64,000 bases of DNA, from positions 254,530 through 318,529 of the forward strand of contig JAGRDS010000002.1 of assembly GCA_020446945.1 (NCBI GenBank), written 5' to 3'. The translations under genes were made by a program, and so were the position numbers. The DNA comes from Parvularculaceae bacterium. Its GTDB lineage: Bacteria > Pseudomonadota > Alphaproteobacteria > Caulobacterales > Parvularculaceae. Below the pieces are notes generated by a model. That model did not search any database. It had not been told where the DNA came from and worked only from the letters and a program-made list of their open reading frames with translations. This document shows, piece after piece, positions 30,580 to 39,477 of the stretch (its first letter is position 1; every line of letters starts with the position of its first letter).

Positions 30580-31467
30580 TCAAGCATGCGCGTGCAATTT
30601 TACCAATAACAGCACGGGCCAGGTCTTGTGATCGAGCCGGTTGATGAGCTTGAAACCGCATTTGCGGTAGGCTTCGACGACGCCGGCCTCCTGGTCGGCC
30701 ATAAGGCCGGCGAGCATTACGCGCCCCGCCGGCTTCAGATGATCGGCCATCGCGGGTGCGAATTCGACGAGCGGGCCCGCCAGGATATTTGCGAAAATGA
30801 AATCATAGGGTGCGCGCACCTTGATGCGCGGATCGGCGAATCCGTCCGCGACAATCGCGTTCACGAGATCATCGGCGCCGTTGAGGGCGATATTTTCATT
30901 CGCAATCTCCACCGACCTGACGTCGACATCGCTTGCGAGCACTTCAACCTCCCAGAGTTTCGCGGCCGCAATTGCGAGAACGGCCGACCCGCAGCCAAGA
31001 TCGAAAACCGTTTCCGGCGCCGCGCCGGCGAAACGGCTTAACAATTCAAGACAACCCGCAGTCGTCGGATGATGACCGGTGCCGAAAGCCTGATTGGCGT
31101 CGATGCGGATTGCGATCTTGTCGGCTGCGCCGGCGACCTTGTCCTCATCATGCGATCCGTAAAGGACGAACCGCCCGGCATCGACGACGCCCAGCCCCTC
31201 AAGCGCGTGCGCAACCCAGTCTATATCGGCAAGCTCCTCGATCGACGGCTCGCCGGCGTCGGCCGCAGCCGCGCGAAGCGCCTCCATGTCCGGCGCCTCC
31301 TCGAAATAGGCGTCGAGCCGCCAGGATTGCGCATCGTCCGGCAGCGCGTCGTCCGACTTCATCAGGCTTACCGCATTCGAAGGCGGGAACAGGCTTTCTG
31401 TAAGCAATTCCGCGGTCCGCTCCAGCGGCGCGCGCGCGCCGGTCCATGTGAATTTAATAGTAGGCAA
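30580..31467 (-). CDS. prmA: Ribosomal protein L11 methyltransferase PrmA
   Basis: AdoMet-dependent enzyme methylating lysines and the N-terminus of ribosomal protein L11. The protein shows DANQAFGTGHHPTTAGCLELL, the AdoMet motif VFDLGCGSAVLAIAAAKL and FIFANILAGPLVEFAP, all specific for PrmA. The start is taken as TTG 31467, giving LPTIKFTWTG as the conserved first strand, with AGGG about 9 bp upstream. An in-frame ATG at 31551 would add 28 arginine/glycine-rich residues not expected in the family. Length from 31467 is 295 residues. Confidence 0.9.
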   Translation of the reverse strand: MPTIKFTWTGARAPLERTAELLTESLFPPSNAVSLMKSDDALPDDAQSWRLDAYFEEAPDMEALRAAAADAGEPSIEELADIDWVAHALEGLGVVDAGRFVLYGSHDEDKVAGAADKIAIRIDANQAFGTGHHPTTAGCLELLSRFAGAAPETVFDLGCGSAVLAIAAAKLWEVEVLASDVDVRSVEIANENIALNGADDLVNAIVADGFADPRIKVRAPYDFIFANILAGPLVEFAPAMADHLKPAGRVMLAGLMADQEAGVVEAYRKCGFKLINRLDHKTWPVLLLVKLHAHA

Positions 31468-31567
31468 GATGCTCGGCCCTTTTATCCGGTGCGGTTCGAT
31501 TTGACCGGGTATCCCGCACCCGGCGGCGCGGCGCAATCCGCGCATTCGCAAACGCGACGCGGACGCT

Positions 31568-33898
31568 TCATGCGGGCGACAGGAAGGCGTCGACCACTTT
31601 TTTCGGTCCGGAATGCTCGAAATCGACTGTCAGTTTCCGCCCGTCGGCGGCGGTCACGCGGCCATAGCCGAATTTCTGATGGAAAACGCGCGCGCCGATT
31701 TCGAATTCCGTGCGGCCGGGCGCGTTGACCGACACGGTCTGCGCGCGCGCGTCGATCATCGGCGGCGCGCCCGACTTTCGCGAGGCGGCCGCCCGCGCGC
31801 GTTTCCAGCCGGGATTGTCGTAATAGGCGCCGTCGTCAACGCGCGCCGCGTCGAAACGTGAATGGCTCGCAAAGGTCGAGGCGGCGTTGCCGTAAAGACC
31901 CGGCTGCGAAATGATTTCAACCTCATCCTCGGGAAGCTCGTCGACAAAACGCGAGGGAAGTGACGACTGCCAGCGGCCGTAGAGCAACCGGTTCGCCGCA
32001 AAGGAGATGCGGCAGCTTTCGCGCGCGCGCGTTATGCCGACATAGGCGAGGCGGCGCTCTTCTTCGAGCGCCGTGGACCCGCCTTCATCGAGCGAGCGCT
32101 GCGAAGGAAAGACGCCTTCCTCCCAGCCGGGCAGAAAGACGACGGGAAATTCAAGTCCCTTCGCTGCGTGAAGCGTCATCAGCCAGACCTGGCCGTCCTG
32201 CGTGTCGTCATTGTGATCTGCGACCAGCGCGACATGATCGAGATAGGCGGCGAGCGTTTCGAATTCGGAAACCGCGTTCACGACTTCCTTGAGGTTTTCG
32301 AGTTTCGATTCGGCCTTCGCCGATTTGTTGTTGCGCCAGAAATCCGTGTAGCCGGATTCTTCGAGGATGAGTTCGGCGAGATCCCGCGGCGACAGATGCC
32401 CGACTTCGCCGGACCAGCGGTCGATCATTTCAACGAACTTGCGCAGCGCACCGCGCGCCGCGCCGCCAAGTTCGTCCGATTCGATCATCAGCCGGCTCGT
32501 CGCCATCATGGACAGCCCGCGCGCGCGGGCGAGCGTGTGGATGCGCGCCATCGTCTGTCCGCCCAGCTTGCGCGCCGGCTTGTTGGCGATGCGGTCGAAT
32601 GCGAGGTCATCGGATTCAGAGCGGACGAGGCGAAGATAGGAAATCGCATCGCGCACTTCCTCGCGTTCGTAAAAACGCGGCCCGCCGATCACGCGATAGG
32701 CGAGCCCGAGCGTATTGAAGCGCTCTTCAAACGAACGCATCTGGTAGGACGCGCGCACCAGAACAGCCATGTCCGAAAGGGCGCGCCCTTTCACCTGTTC
32801 GCTTTCAATGTCATCGCCGATGATGCGCGCTTCTTCCTCGCCGTCCCATACGCCGCGGACCATGACGCGCTCGCCGCCGTCCTTTTCGGTCCAGAGCGTT
32901 TTTCCAAGGCGCGCGGTATTCGACGAGATGAGATGCGAAGCGGCCGCCAGAATGGACGGCGTCGAGCGATAATTGCGTTCCAGCCGCACGACGACGGCGC
33001 CGGGAAAATCTTTCTCGAAGCGGAGGATATTTTCGACTTCGGCGCCGCGCCATCCGTAAATAGACTGATCGTCATCGCCGACGCAGCATATGTTCCTGTG
33101 TTTTTGCGCAAGCAGGCGAAGCCACAAATATTGCGCGACGTTCGTGTCCTGATATTCATCCACGAGCATGTACCGGAACCTGTCCTGATACTTCGCGAGA
33201 ATATCGGGCGCGCTCTGGAATATTGTCAGATTGTGGACCAGCAAATCGCCGAAATCCGCAGCGTTGAGCGCTGTCAGGCGCTGCTGATAGGCGCGATACA
33301 GCGCGATCGCTTTTCCGTCCGCAAAATGCCAGGCCTCGTTCGCCGGAACTTTGTCGGGCGTCAGTCCGCGATTCTTCCAGCCGTCGATGACCGCGGACAA
33401 TCCGCGCCCGGTCCAGCGCTTCTCGTCGAGCCCGGCGGCTTCAATCACCTGTTTGGCGAGACGGACCATGTCGTCCGCGTCGAGAATGGTGAAAGACGAT
33501 TTCAGGCCGACGATTTCAGCGTGCCGGCGCAGGATCTGCGCGCCGATCGAATGGAACGTACCGAGCCATTGAAGGCCCTCGACGCTTTCGCCGATCAGGG
33601 CGGCGATTCGCTCTTTCATTTCGCGCGCCGCCTTGTTGGTGAAGGTGACCGCGAGAAGGCGCCCCGGCGCGGCGCGCCCGGTGAAAAGCAGATGGGCGAG
33701 GCGGGTTGTAAGCGCGCGGGTCTTGCCGGTGCCCGCGCCCGCCAGCATCAGCACGGGCCCCTCCGTTGCGAGCACCGCCTTTCGCTGCTCGTCATTCAGC
33801 CCTTCAAGATAGGCCGGCTCGGCGCCGCCTTGGCCGGCGCCTGCGCCCGCGCCCAGTCCAGCCAGAGCGCGCTCGGAAATTGACTGTTTTGCTGTCAC
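31568..33898 (-). CDS. uvrD: ATP-dependent DNA helicase UvrD/PcrA
   Basis: Superfamily 1A 3'-5' helicase for nucleotide excision and mismatch repair. The 776-residue protein has motif I AGAGTGKTRAL (Walker A, residues 53-60), GTFHSIGAQILRRH, DEYQDTN (motif II), GDDDQSIYGWRGA (motif III), LERNYRS, LMTLHAAKGLEFPVVF and EEERRLAYVGITRA, and ends with a Tudor-like C-terminal segment (VFHQKFGYGRVTAADG). The start is GTG at 33898. A perfect alphaproteobacterial LexA box ends 22 bp upstream, so SOS induction is likely. Confidence 0.96.
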   Translation of the reverse strand: MTAKQSISERALAGLGAGAGAGQGGAEPAYLEGLNDEQRKAVLATEGPVLMLAGAGTGKTRALTTRLAHLLFTGRAAPGRLLAVTFTNKAAREMKERIAALIGESVEGLQWLGTFHSIGAQILRRHAEIVGLKSSFTILDADDMVRLAKQVIEAAGLDEKRWTGRGLSAVIDGWKNRGLTPDKVPANEAWHFADGKAIALYRAYQQRLTALNAADFGDLLVHNLTIFQSAPDILAKYQDRFRYMLVDEYQDTNVAQYLWLRLLAQKHRNICCVGDDDQSIYGWRGAEVENILRFEKDFPGAVVVRLERNYRSTPSILAAASHLISSNTARLGKTLWTEKDGGERVMVRGVWDGEEEARIIGDDIESEQVKGRALSDMAVLVRASYQMRSFEERFNTLGLAYRVIGGPRFYEREEVRDAISYLRLVRSESDDLAFDRIANKPARKLGGQTMARIHTLARARGLSMMATSRLMIESDELGGAARGALRKFVEMIDRWSGEVGHLSPRDLAELILEESGYTDFWRNNKSAKAESKLENLKEVVNAVSEFETLAAYLDHVALVADHNDDTQDGQVWLMTLHAAKGLEFPVVFLPGWEEGVFPSQRSLDEGGSTALEEERRLAYVGITRARESCRISFAANRLLYGRWQSSLPSRFVDELPEDEVEIISQPGLYGNAASTFASHSRFDAARVDDGAYYDNPGWKRARAAASRKSGAPPMIDARAQTVSVNAPGRTEFEIGARVFHQKFGYGRVTAADGRKLTVDFEHSGPKKVVDAFLSPA

Positions 33899-33919
33899 CG
33901 GGCGAAATTGCTTTAATGA

Positions 33920-33934
33920 GAACGATACTGGAAC
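33920..33934 (-). promoter_or_regulatory. LexA (SOS) box before uvrD
   Basis: On the minus strand GTTC-CAGTATC-GTTC, an exact GTTC-N7-GTTC direct repeat, which is the LexA operator of alphaproteobacteria. It ends 22 bp upstream of the uvrD GTG and lies 105 bp before the divergent YegP gene, so it could affect both. Confidence 0.75.
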
Positions 33935-34039
33935 ATTTCATAGGAAGGGACGGCGCGCGAGGCAAGCGTCGCCGTCCGAATCTCTCCACAATTCAAGGTT
34001 ATACGCGATTTTGAAGTTCAACACGAAAGGAGGCCGGCG

Positions 34040-34375
34040 ATGGCTGGAAAATTTGAAATCTATAAGGACAAAAGAGGCGAATTCCGCTTCCGCCTGAAGG
34101 CGGGAAATGGCGAAAACATCCTCGCCAGCGAGGGATATTCGGACAAGGGCGGCTGCACGAACGGCGTTGAATCCGTGCAGAAAAACGCGGCGCTGGCCGA
34201 ACGGTTCGAGAAAAAGACCTCCAGCTCGGGAAAGCCCTATTTCGTCCTGAAAGCCGGCAATCATCAGGTCATCGGCACGTCGGAGATGTATTCAAGCGAC
34301 GCCGCGTGCGAGGCCGGCGTGAAAAGCGTGATGAACACCGCGCCCGGCGCGAGCATCGACGATCAAACCGCCTGA
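34040..34375 (+). CDS. YegP/UPF0339 (DUF1508) family protein
   Basis: Small protein of 111 residues made of two tandem DUF1508 repeats. Each carries the F-x-(L)-K-A-x-N-x-(E/Q)-x-I pattern: FRFRLKAGNGENILASEGYSDKGGC then YFVLKAGNHQVIGTSEMYSSDAAC, both followed by a Gly-Val-(E/K)-S-V helix. The family forms a pseudo-symmetric alpha+beta fold of unknown function; no catalytic residues are known. No signal peptide. The AAAGGAGG before the ATG is a strong ribosome binding site. It is divergent from uvrD across the LexA box. Confidence 0.9.
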   Translation: MAGKFEIYKDKRGEFRFRLKAGNGENILASEGYSDKGGCTNGVESVQKNAALAERFEKKTSSSGKPYFVLKAGNHQVIGTSEMYSSDAACEAGVKSVMNTAPGASIDDQTA

Positions 34376-34387
34376 TCGAAACTTGTT

Positions 34388-34420
34388 CAGCGGCGCGGGG
34401 GCGAAAGCATCGCGCCGCTG
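34388..34420. terminator. Hairpin between convergent YegP gene and secreted protein gene
   Basis: CAGCGGCGC (34388-34396) pairs with GCGCCGCTG (34412-34420), a perfect 9-bp stem around a 15-nt loop, 12 bp after the YegP stop and 15 bp from the end of the minus-strand gene. There is no U-run on either strand, so it is only a possible bidirectional terminator. Confidence 0.4.
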
Positions 34421-34435
34421 TCGCCTCGCCGGCGG

Positions 34436-35218
34436 CTAGGGCGCGGCCTCAATGTCGCCGTTATCGGAAACTACAAATCCGGCGACGTCGCGGATCGATT
34501 TGAAAACCTCTTCGCAATCCTCGGACACATAGGCGAGATCGTCGATCAGGAACTGATAAACCGGGCCCTGATCTTTCGCGCGCGCGACCGAAATATCCAT
34601 GCTGGACGCCGCGTCGCTCAGGAAAAAGCCCCCAGCCATGACGCGCCAACGGAAAGTGTTCTGCGTCCAGGCGAAACGAACATGCGTAGAGCCGGCGGAT
34701 GACCCGTCGGCGTTTTTCGCGTCCAGCGTCACCTCGAAAATCTCGCCCTCTTTTCCGCCCGGCGGATAAACGGAAAGAACAACGCCGCAAACCGGTTTCT
34801 TTTCGAACGTCACATTGAGCGGGCGCGAAAGATCGTCACGGTAATAGGCGGCGTAAGAGCCGGACGGCGGCCTGATATAGGTGCAAAGGCTGTCATACTG
34901 GTAATAGCGCTGATCGTCGCAAATCTGCCATCGCAGGCCCTTTGAAAAACGCACGCCGTATCGTTTGACGAGCGAGTTGCGCACAGGCCTGTCATGCGAG
35001 CCGGGCGGAGGCTCGAACGTCACGACGGTGAAGCGGGGATCGAGAAGCACATCGGTCGCGCCGATATTGGCGACGGCGCGCGTCATGGTCGCCGGATTGG
35101 TGTCGCCGTCAGGGTCCGGACCATATCCGTTTTCATGAGTTTGCGCCGCGGCGAACGCGCTGAACGCCATCGCGGCGGCGGCCGCGGCTGCAACGCATTT
35201 AAATATCGACTTGCCCAT
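34436..35218 (-). CDS. Secreted beta-sandwich protein, unknown function
   Basis: The 260-residue precursor has a clear Sec signal peptide (KSIFKCVAAAAAAAMAFSAFAAAQ). The mature part follows the pattern of extracellular jelly-roll/lectin-like domains common in PEP-CTERM-type surface proteins: FTVVTFEPPPGS, YGVRFSKGL, LNVTFEKKPVCGVVLSVYPPGG, EVTLDAKNADGSSAGSTHVRF and the closing QFLIDDLAYV. Four Cys remain after cleavage and could form two disulfides. No C-terminal anchor or sorting signal is visible. It lies 93 bp downstream of the glycoside-hydrolase-like gene on the same strand, so a shared role in carbohydrate binding is possible. The domain assignment is by pattern only. Confidence 0.7.
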   Translation of the reverse strand: MGKSIFKCVAAAAAAAMAFSAFAAAQTHENGYGPDPDGDTNPATMTRAVANIGATDVLLDPRFTVVTFEPPPGSHDRPVRNSLVKRYGVRFSKGLRWQICDDQRYYQYDSLCTYIRPPSGSYAAYYRDDLSRPLNVTFEKKPVCGVVLSVYPPGGKEGEIFEVTLDAKNADGSSAGSTHVRFAWTQNTFRWRVMAGGFFLSDAASSMDISVARAKDQGPVYQFLIDDLAYVSEDCEEVFKSIRDVAGFVVSDNGDIEAAP

Positions 35219-35311
35219 AACGACCCCCGATAGCGTGAGGCCAGTCTATCCTTATGGGGCCGGTCGGGCAATCAAACGAAAACGTCCGGTATTCAAGCGC
35301 TTGGGCGCGCC

Positions 35312-37171
35312 TTACTTCGCCGGAGCCGTTTTCGCGAACTCATCCCACATGTCCATCATCGGCGTCGATTGCGAATAATGGCCGTCATTCCACGGCGCAT
35401 CCGGCCCCAGCGTGCCGATACTTTCGTAATTGGAAATGATCACGCCCGGAAAGGCGTCGGCGATATCCCGGTTGATGCGCCGCGCGACGCCGGCGTTCCC
35501 CTCGCTCCAGTGCCAGGCGAGCCACCAGGCGAGGAACGATTTGTCGCGGACCAGTTCTTTCGGCGGAAGGAGATGGCTGCCGCCTTCATAGGCGCCGATA
35601 AAGCGGGAGCCGGCGCGATCGGCGAACGCCTTGTGTTCGCGCCAGCGCGCAATCACCCATGCGCCGTTCGCCTTGACGTTTTGCGGGCCTTCGGCGAGCA
35701 GCGTTTCCAGACGGCGCGCGAATGCTTCCGGATCCTTTTTCATTTCCGCGATCCAGAGCGGCGCATATTCAGCGGGCTTTGAAACGCCGAACATCGCCTT
35801 CGACATCTCGTTGAAGTGCCCGTAATAATTCGTGACGGCGACGCCGGTCATGGCGAGGTAGGGCGCGGGTTCGACGCCGTTCCGTTTGAGATATTCCGCA
35901 AGCCCTTCCAGCGCGGTTTTCGTTCGCCACGGATTGGCTGTGTGGCTTGCAACGACATAGGTGACGTTCGGCCGGATCTTGCGCCGGGCGAATTCGCTTT
36001 CGAGCGCCATCATATAACGCGCGACGAGAACGCCGTATCCCTGTCCGACGGCCCATTCCGGATTGACGCCCCGGCCGATTCCCTCCGCATAGCGCGTTGA
36101 AACGTAAAAACCGCCGGCGAGATTCCAGATTTCATTGCCCACTTCGAGATAAAGCGGCCTGTTCAAGGGGTAGCCGGACGCGACATAGCGATCGACGAAT
36201 GATTTCGCGAATTTTTCCCATTCAGGGCTCTTCAGCGTTTCGGCCGCGTTTTTCGCCGCGCTGTCGCGCACTTTCTCGCCGCTGATCCGGAATTTGCGAT
36301 TGTCGCGGCGCAGGGACGGATCGGCCGCGGCGATGGGCGATCCAAGTTGCGGCGGCAACGTCATCCACATTTTCACATCGGCCGTAACGCCGAGGTTGAA
36401 AAGCGCTTCATAGGGGATACTGTAAAACGGCGGTTCGGGCCAGACGGGTCCGCTGCCCTGACCCCAGGGTTCGTCCATTTCGGCAAGCTGGTCGTAACGC
36501 CTGACGGCGGTATTGTTCGTTGACTGAAGATCCATCGTCCGAATGATATCGTATCGGCGGACGTAGTTCAGAAAATCCGGATTCCAGAGTTCGCCTTTCG
36601 CAAGACGCGCGGCGTATTCCTTTCGGTACAGGCGGAAACCCGTAAAGCCTTCGCCGACGCCGGAAAACCTCAACGCGCCGCCTTTTGCGCCCGCCGCCGG
36701 CATCGAGTATTCCACCGAATTCGACGTGCGTCGGCGTTCGAATGATTTCGGCCAGCGTTGCATGAAGCCGTAAGCTTCGCCCTTCCAGTCGAGAATATAA
36801 TCGCCGGCGTAATATTCACGATAGCGATCCGCGTTCGGCATGAACACGGCGACGGCCGCATAAGACGTTTCCCGGCTCTTCGGCGTCGGCATATAACTCG
36901 CCGGATCGAGATATCCCGCTTCCAGCGCCTCGGTCGCTGAAATTCTCTTCTGGCGTCCGACGCCGAACCGCCAGCCGGCGCCTCTCGTTTTCGTCAGGTC
37001 GATGAACGGTTCTTCCATGTTGAAGGGGGCGGCGAAACCGAGGCCGAGCTGTAGCTGATAATCCCGCTTGCGCTCGCTCGCATCGCTTGACATGACGGAC
37101 AGCGCGCCCGCGACAAGGGCGGCCGCAAACACCGCCTTTTTCAATTGTCCGCGCAAGAAATTCTCCTTCAT
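35312..37171 (-). CDS. Secreted glycoside-hydrolase-like protein (clan GH-A type candidate)
   Basis: The start is taken as ATG 37171, giving a 619-residue precursor with signal peptide KKAVFAAALVAGALSVMSSDA; the frame is open back to 37237, but that adds a non-secretory leader. YLEVGNEIWN puts Glu347 in the Asn-Glu position used as acid/base in clan GH-A, and FIGAYEGGSH places Glu529 where a nucleophile would be expected. WMTLPP, RYMMALESEF and LAWWLAWHW are further barrel-like segments. No specific GH family can be assigned by eye, and substrate is unknown. A secreted beta-sandwich protein follows in the same orientation. Confidence 0.55.
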   Translation of the reverse strand: MKENFLRGQLKKAVFAAALVAGALSVMSSDASERKRDYQLQLGLGFAAPFNMEEPFIDLTKTRGAGWRFGVGRQKRISATEALEAGYLDPASYMPTPKSRETSYAAVAVFMPNADRYREYYAGDYILDWKGEAYGFMQRWPKSFERRRTSNSVEYSMPAAGAKGGALRFSGVGEGFTGFRLYRKEYAARLAKGELWNPDFLNYVRRYDIIRTMDLQSTNNTAVRRYDQLAEMDEPWGQGSGPVWPEPPFYSIPYEALFNLGVTADVKMWMTLPPQLGSPIAAADPSLRRDNRKFRISGEKVRDSAAKNAAETLKSPEWEKFAKSFVDRYVASGYPLNRPLYLEVGNEIWNLAGGFYVSTRYAEGIGRGVNPEWAVGQGYGVLVARYMMALESEFARRKIRPNVTYVVASHTANPWRTKTALEGLAEYLKRNGVEPAPYLAMTGVAVTNYYGHFNEMSKAMFGVSKPAEYAPLWIAEMKKDPEAFARRLETLLAEGPQNVKANGAWVIARWREHKAFADRAGSRFIGAYEGGSHLLPPKELVRDKSFLAWWLAWHWSEGNAGVARRINRDIADAFPGVIISNYESIGTLGPDAPWNDGHYSQSTPMMDMWDEFAKTAPAK

Positions 37172-37350
37172 GTCCCGTTCCGATGGCGGTCGATTTTCCC
37201 AAAAGCCGGCGTCCCGGCCAGAAAAGCCGGTTTCCACAATAGCCGATTTTATGCGTCAATCGAGCCGGAGCGGAGGCGCCGGTTGACGCGCCCGCGCGCG
37301 CCGGCGCCTACTGGCGGCGCCGAGTGAAGGGAAAATCCGGGAGCCGCGCC

Positions 37351-38976
37351 ATGTCCGGGCGTATGCAATTTGCGATAGCGGCGATGCTGATCGCGTCGAT
37401 TTTCGGCGCCGGGCGCGCCGGCGCGGCGAACGAGAATTCCAGCGACCGCATTCGCGCCGATGTCGCCTATCTCGCCGATGATGCGAGAAAGGGACGCGAG
37501 GCGGGTGAGAAAGGTTACGACGACGCCGCGTCGTATGTCATAAAGCGTATGAAAGAGATCGGCGTGCGCCCGCCGCGCCGGGGCGGCTGGCGCCAGACAA
37601 TTCGCCTGCGCAGCGCCGTTCGCGATATTGAAAGCGCGCAATTCAACCTGAATTCGCCCGCCGGCGCCGTAAACCTTGTTCACCTTGAAGATTACATTTC
37701 GGCGCGCTCGTATAATAAATCCGGTTATGACGTCGATGCGCCGCTTGTATTCGCGGGGTATGGCGTAACCGCGCCCGAAGAAGGCGTCGACGATTACGCC
37801 GATCTTGATGTCGACGGAAAGATCGTCGTCGTTTTCACCGGCGCGCCGCCCGGCATGAACTCGGAGAAGCGGGCGTTTTTTTCCCGGAGCGAGGTGAAGC
37901 TGAGCGCGGCGGCCGCACGCGGCGCAATCGGATTTCTCGCGATACCGACGATAACCGAAATCAAAAAGAACAAATGGCCGCGCATCGTAAACGGCGCGCG
38001 CTCGGCCGGCATGACGTTCTTCGACCCGAACGGCAGGCTGCTGATCGCTGCGCCCGATGTCGCCGCCGTCGCGACAATGAGCGAGGCCGGCGCGCGCAAA
38101 CTCTTCGCCGGAGAACAATTCGACTATGATACGCTGCTGGCTGAGGAAAATCAGGGCGCGCTTGCGCCGAAGGGGTTTGAACTTCTGAAGACGGCGGCGC
38201 TTAAAGGGCGCTCGATCCTGTCCGATGCGAGAAGCGCAAACGTGATCGGCGTCATTCGCGGGTCGGACCGGCGCCTGGCGAGGCAGGTAGTCATCGTGAC
38301 CGCTCATCTCGACCATCTTGGCGTTTCAAACCGCGCCGCACCGGATGAAGATGCGATTTACAACGGTGCAATCGACAATGCGAGCGGCGTCGCCGTCATG
38401 CTGGAAGCCGCGCGCATGATGCAGGAATCCGGCGTCCGGCCCAAACGCACTGTCGCCTTCATCGCCCTGACGGCCGAGGAAAAGGGCCTGCTTGGATCGC
38501 AGTATCTGACAATCAACAATCCTTTCGTCGGCCGGCGCGCCGTGGCGAACGTCAATATCGACATGCCCGTCGCGCTCTATCCATTCACCGATGTCATCGC
38601 ATTCGGCGCGGAACGAACGACGATCGGCGCGAGCGTTGAAAGCGCCGCGCGCGAGATGGGCCTGACGCTTTCACCCGACCCCATGCCGGACGAAAATTTC
38701 TTCGTCCGCTCGGACCATTTCAGCTTTATCAAGGCGGGCGTTCCGGCGGTGTCCTTGCGGCTTGGTTTTTCAAATGGCGGCGAAAAGGCTTTTCGCGAGT
38801 TTTTGCGCGATCACTATCACCGCCCGTCGGATGATTTATCCCTGCCGATCGACTATGGCGCGCTCGCGCATTTCGCTGAGCTTAACTATCGCATATTGCG
38901 CGATCTCGCGGACGCCGAGAGCGAACCGGCATGGCGCGAAGGCGATTTCTTCGGCGATCTTTTCAGCGCCGACTGA
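37351..38976 (+). CDS. Secreted M28-family metallopeptidase with PA domain
   Basis: Co-catalytic dizinc aminopeptidase of the M28 family, exported. From ATG 37351 (good GGGAG upstream) it has 541 residues with a signal peptide (FAIAAMLIASIFGAGRAGA). A protease-associated insert (VFAGYGVTAPEEGVDDYADLDVDGKIVVVFTGAPP) precedes the catalytic domain, whose zinc ligands can be read in TAHLDHLG, NGAIDNASGVAVMLE, LTAEEKGLLGS (general base and ligand Glu pair) and FFVRSDHFSF. The reading frame also starts at GTG 37324. Its stop codon abuts that of the convergent gene. Confidence 0.88.
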   Translation: MSGRMQFAIAAMLIASIFGAGRAGAANENSSDRIRADVAYLADDARKGREAGEKGYDDAASYVIKRMKEIGVRPPRRGGWRQTIRLRSAVRDIESAQFNLNSPAGAVNLVHLEDYISARSYNKSGYDVDAPLVFAGYGVTAPEEGVDDYADLDVDGKIVVVFTGAPPGMNSEKRAFFSRSEVKLSAAAARGAIGFLAIPTITEIKKNKWPRIVNGARSAGMTFFDPNGRLLIAAPDVAAVATMSEAGARKLFAGEQFDYDTLLAEENQGALAPKGFELLKTAALKGRSILSDARSANVIGVIRGSDRRLARQVVIVTAHLDHLGVSNRAAPDEDAIYNGAIDNASGVAVMLEAARMMQESGVRPKRTVAFIALTAEEKGLLGSQYLTINNPFVGRRAVANVNIDMPVALYPFTDVIAFGAERTTIGASVESAAREMGLTLSPDPMPDENFFVRSDHFSFIKAGVPAVSLRLGFSNGGEKAFREFLRDHYHRPSDDLSLPIDYGALAHFAELNYRILRDLADAESEPAWREGDFFGDLFSAD

Positions 38977-39465
38977 TCAGTCTGCTGACGGTTCAAGGTC
39001 CGGCCCGACCCATGCGCGGCGCGCGGCGAGCGAAAACAGCCGCTCTTTCGTGTAAAAGGCAAGGAGATATTCCGGGTCGGCGAGCGGCGAGGCGACAAGG
39101 CGAGTCGCGTCGGCGCCGACGCCGCGCGCGCGTTCCATATTGGCGCGGGCGCCGGTTGCGAAAAACGCATCGATCCGGCGCAGGAAGAACAGCGTTATCG
39201 TATGATGATAGCCTTCGCTGTCGTTATTCGGCGTGCCGACGGAAATATTATAAGCGCGTATCATATCGGGCATCTTGCGTTCCGCGCCCGCCAGCCCTTC
39301 GCGCTGAAGCAGAACTGCTGCGAATACGAGATGGGCGGGGTGCGTCCATTCGCTGCGCGCCAGCGTGCAGGCGGTGACACGGGCGAAAATTCTTTCCGCG
39401 TCCTCGTCGCTGACGGTGTCTCCTGCGCGAATGGGCGCGCGAATGTCAGACGGGGAACGGTCCAT
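38977..39465 (-). CDS. Conserved hypothetical protein with WTHPAHL motif
   Basis: Cytoplasmic 162-residue protein, no signal peptide or membrane segment. A conserved-looking helical block LARSEWTHPAHLVFAAVLL carries two histidines in a T-H-x-x-H arrangement, and a second block YHHTITLFFLRRIDAFF carries two more. A metal- or substrate-binding role is possible but not shown. It starts 12 bp after the isoaspartyl peptidase gene on the same strand, so the two are probably co-transcribed. I do not recognise a named family. Confidence 0.6.
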   Translation of the reverse strand: MDRSPSDIRAPIRAGDTVSDEDAERIFARVTACTLARSEWTHPAHLVFAAVLLQREGLAGAERKMPDMIRAYNISVGTPNNDSEGYHHTITLFFLRRIDAFFATGARANMERARGVGADATRLVASPLADPEYLLAFYTKERLFSLAARRAWVGPDLEPSAD

Positions 39466-39477
39466 GACGCCGCGCGC

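Noticed and set aside
32168-33883. 571-codon open frame on the plus strand antisense to uvrD
   Set aside because: It lies entirely inside uvrD, whose protein carries every helicase motif. Long antisense frames are expected in GC-rich DNA because of codon bias, and the translation shows no domain or signal.
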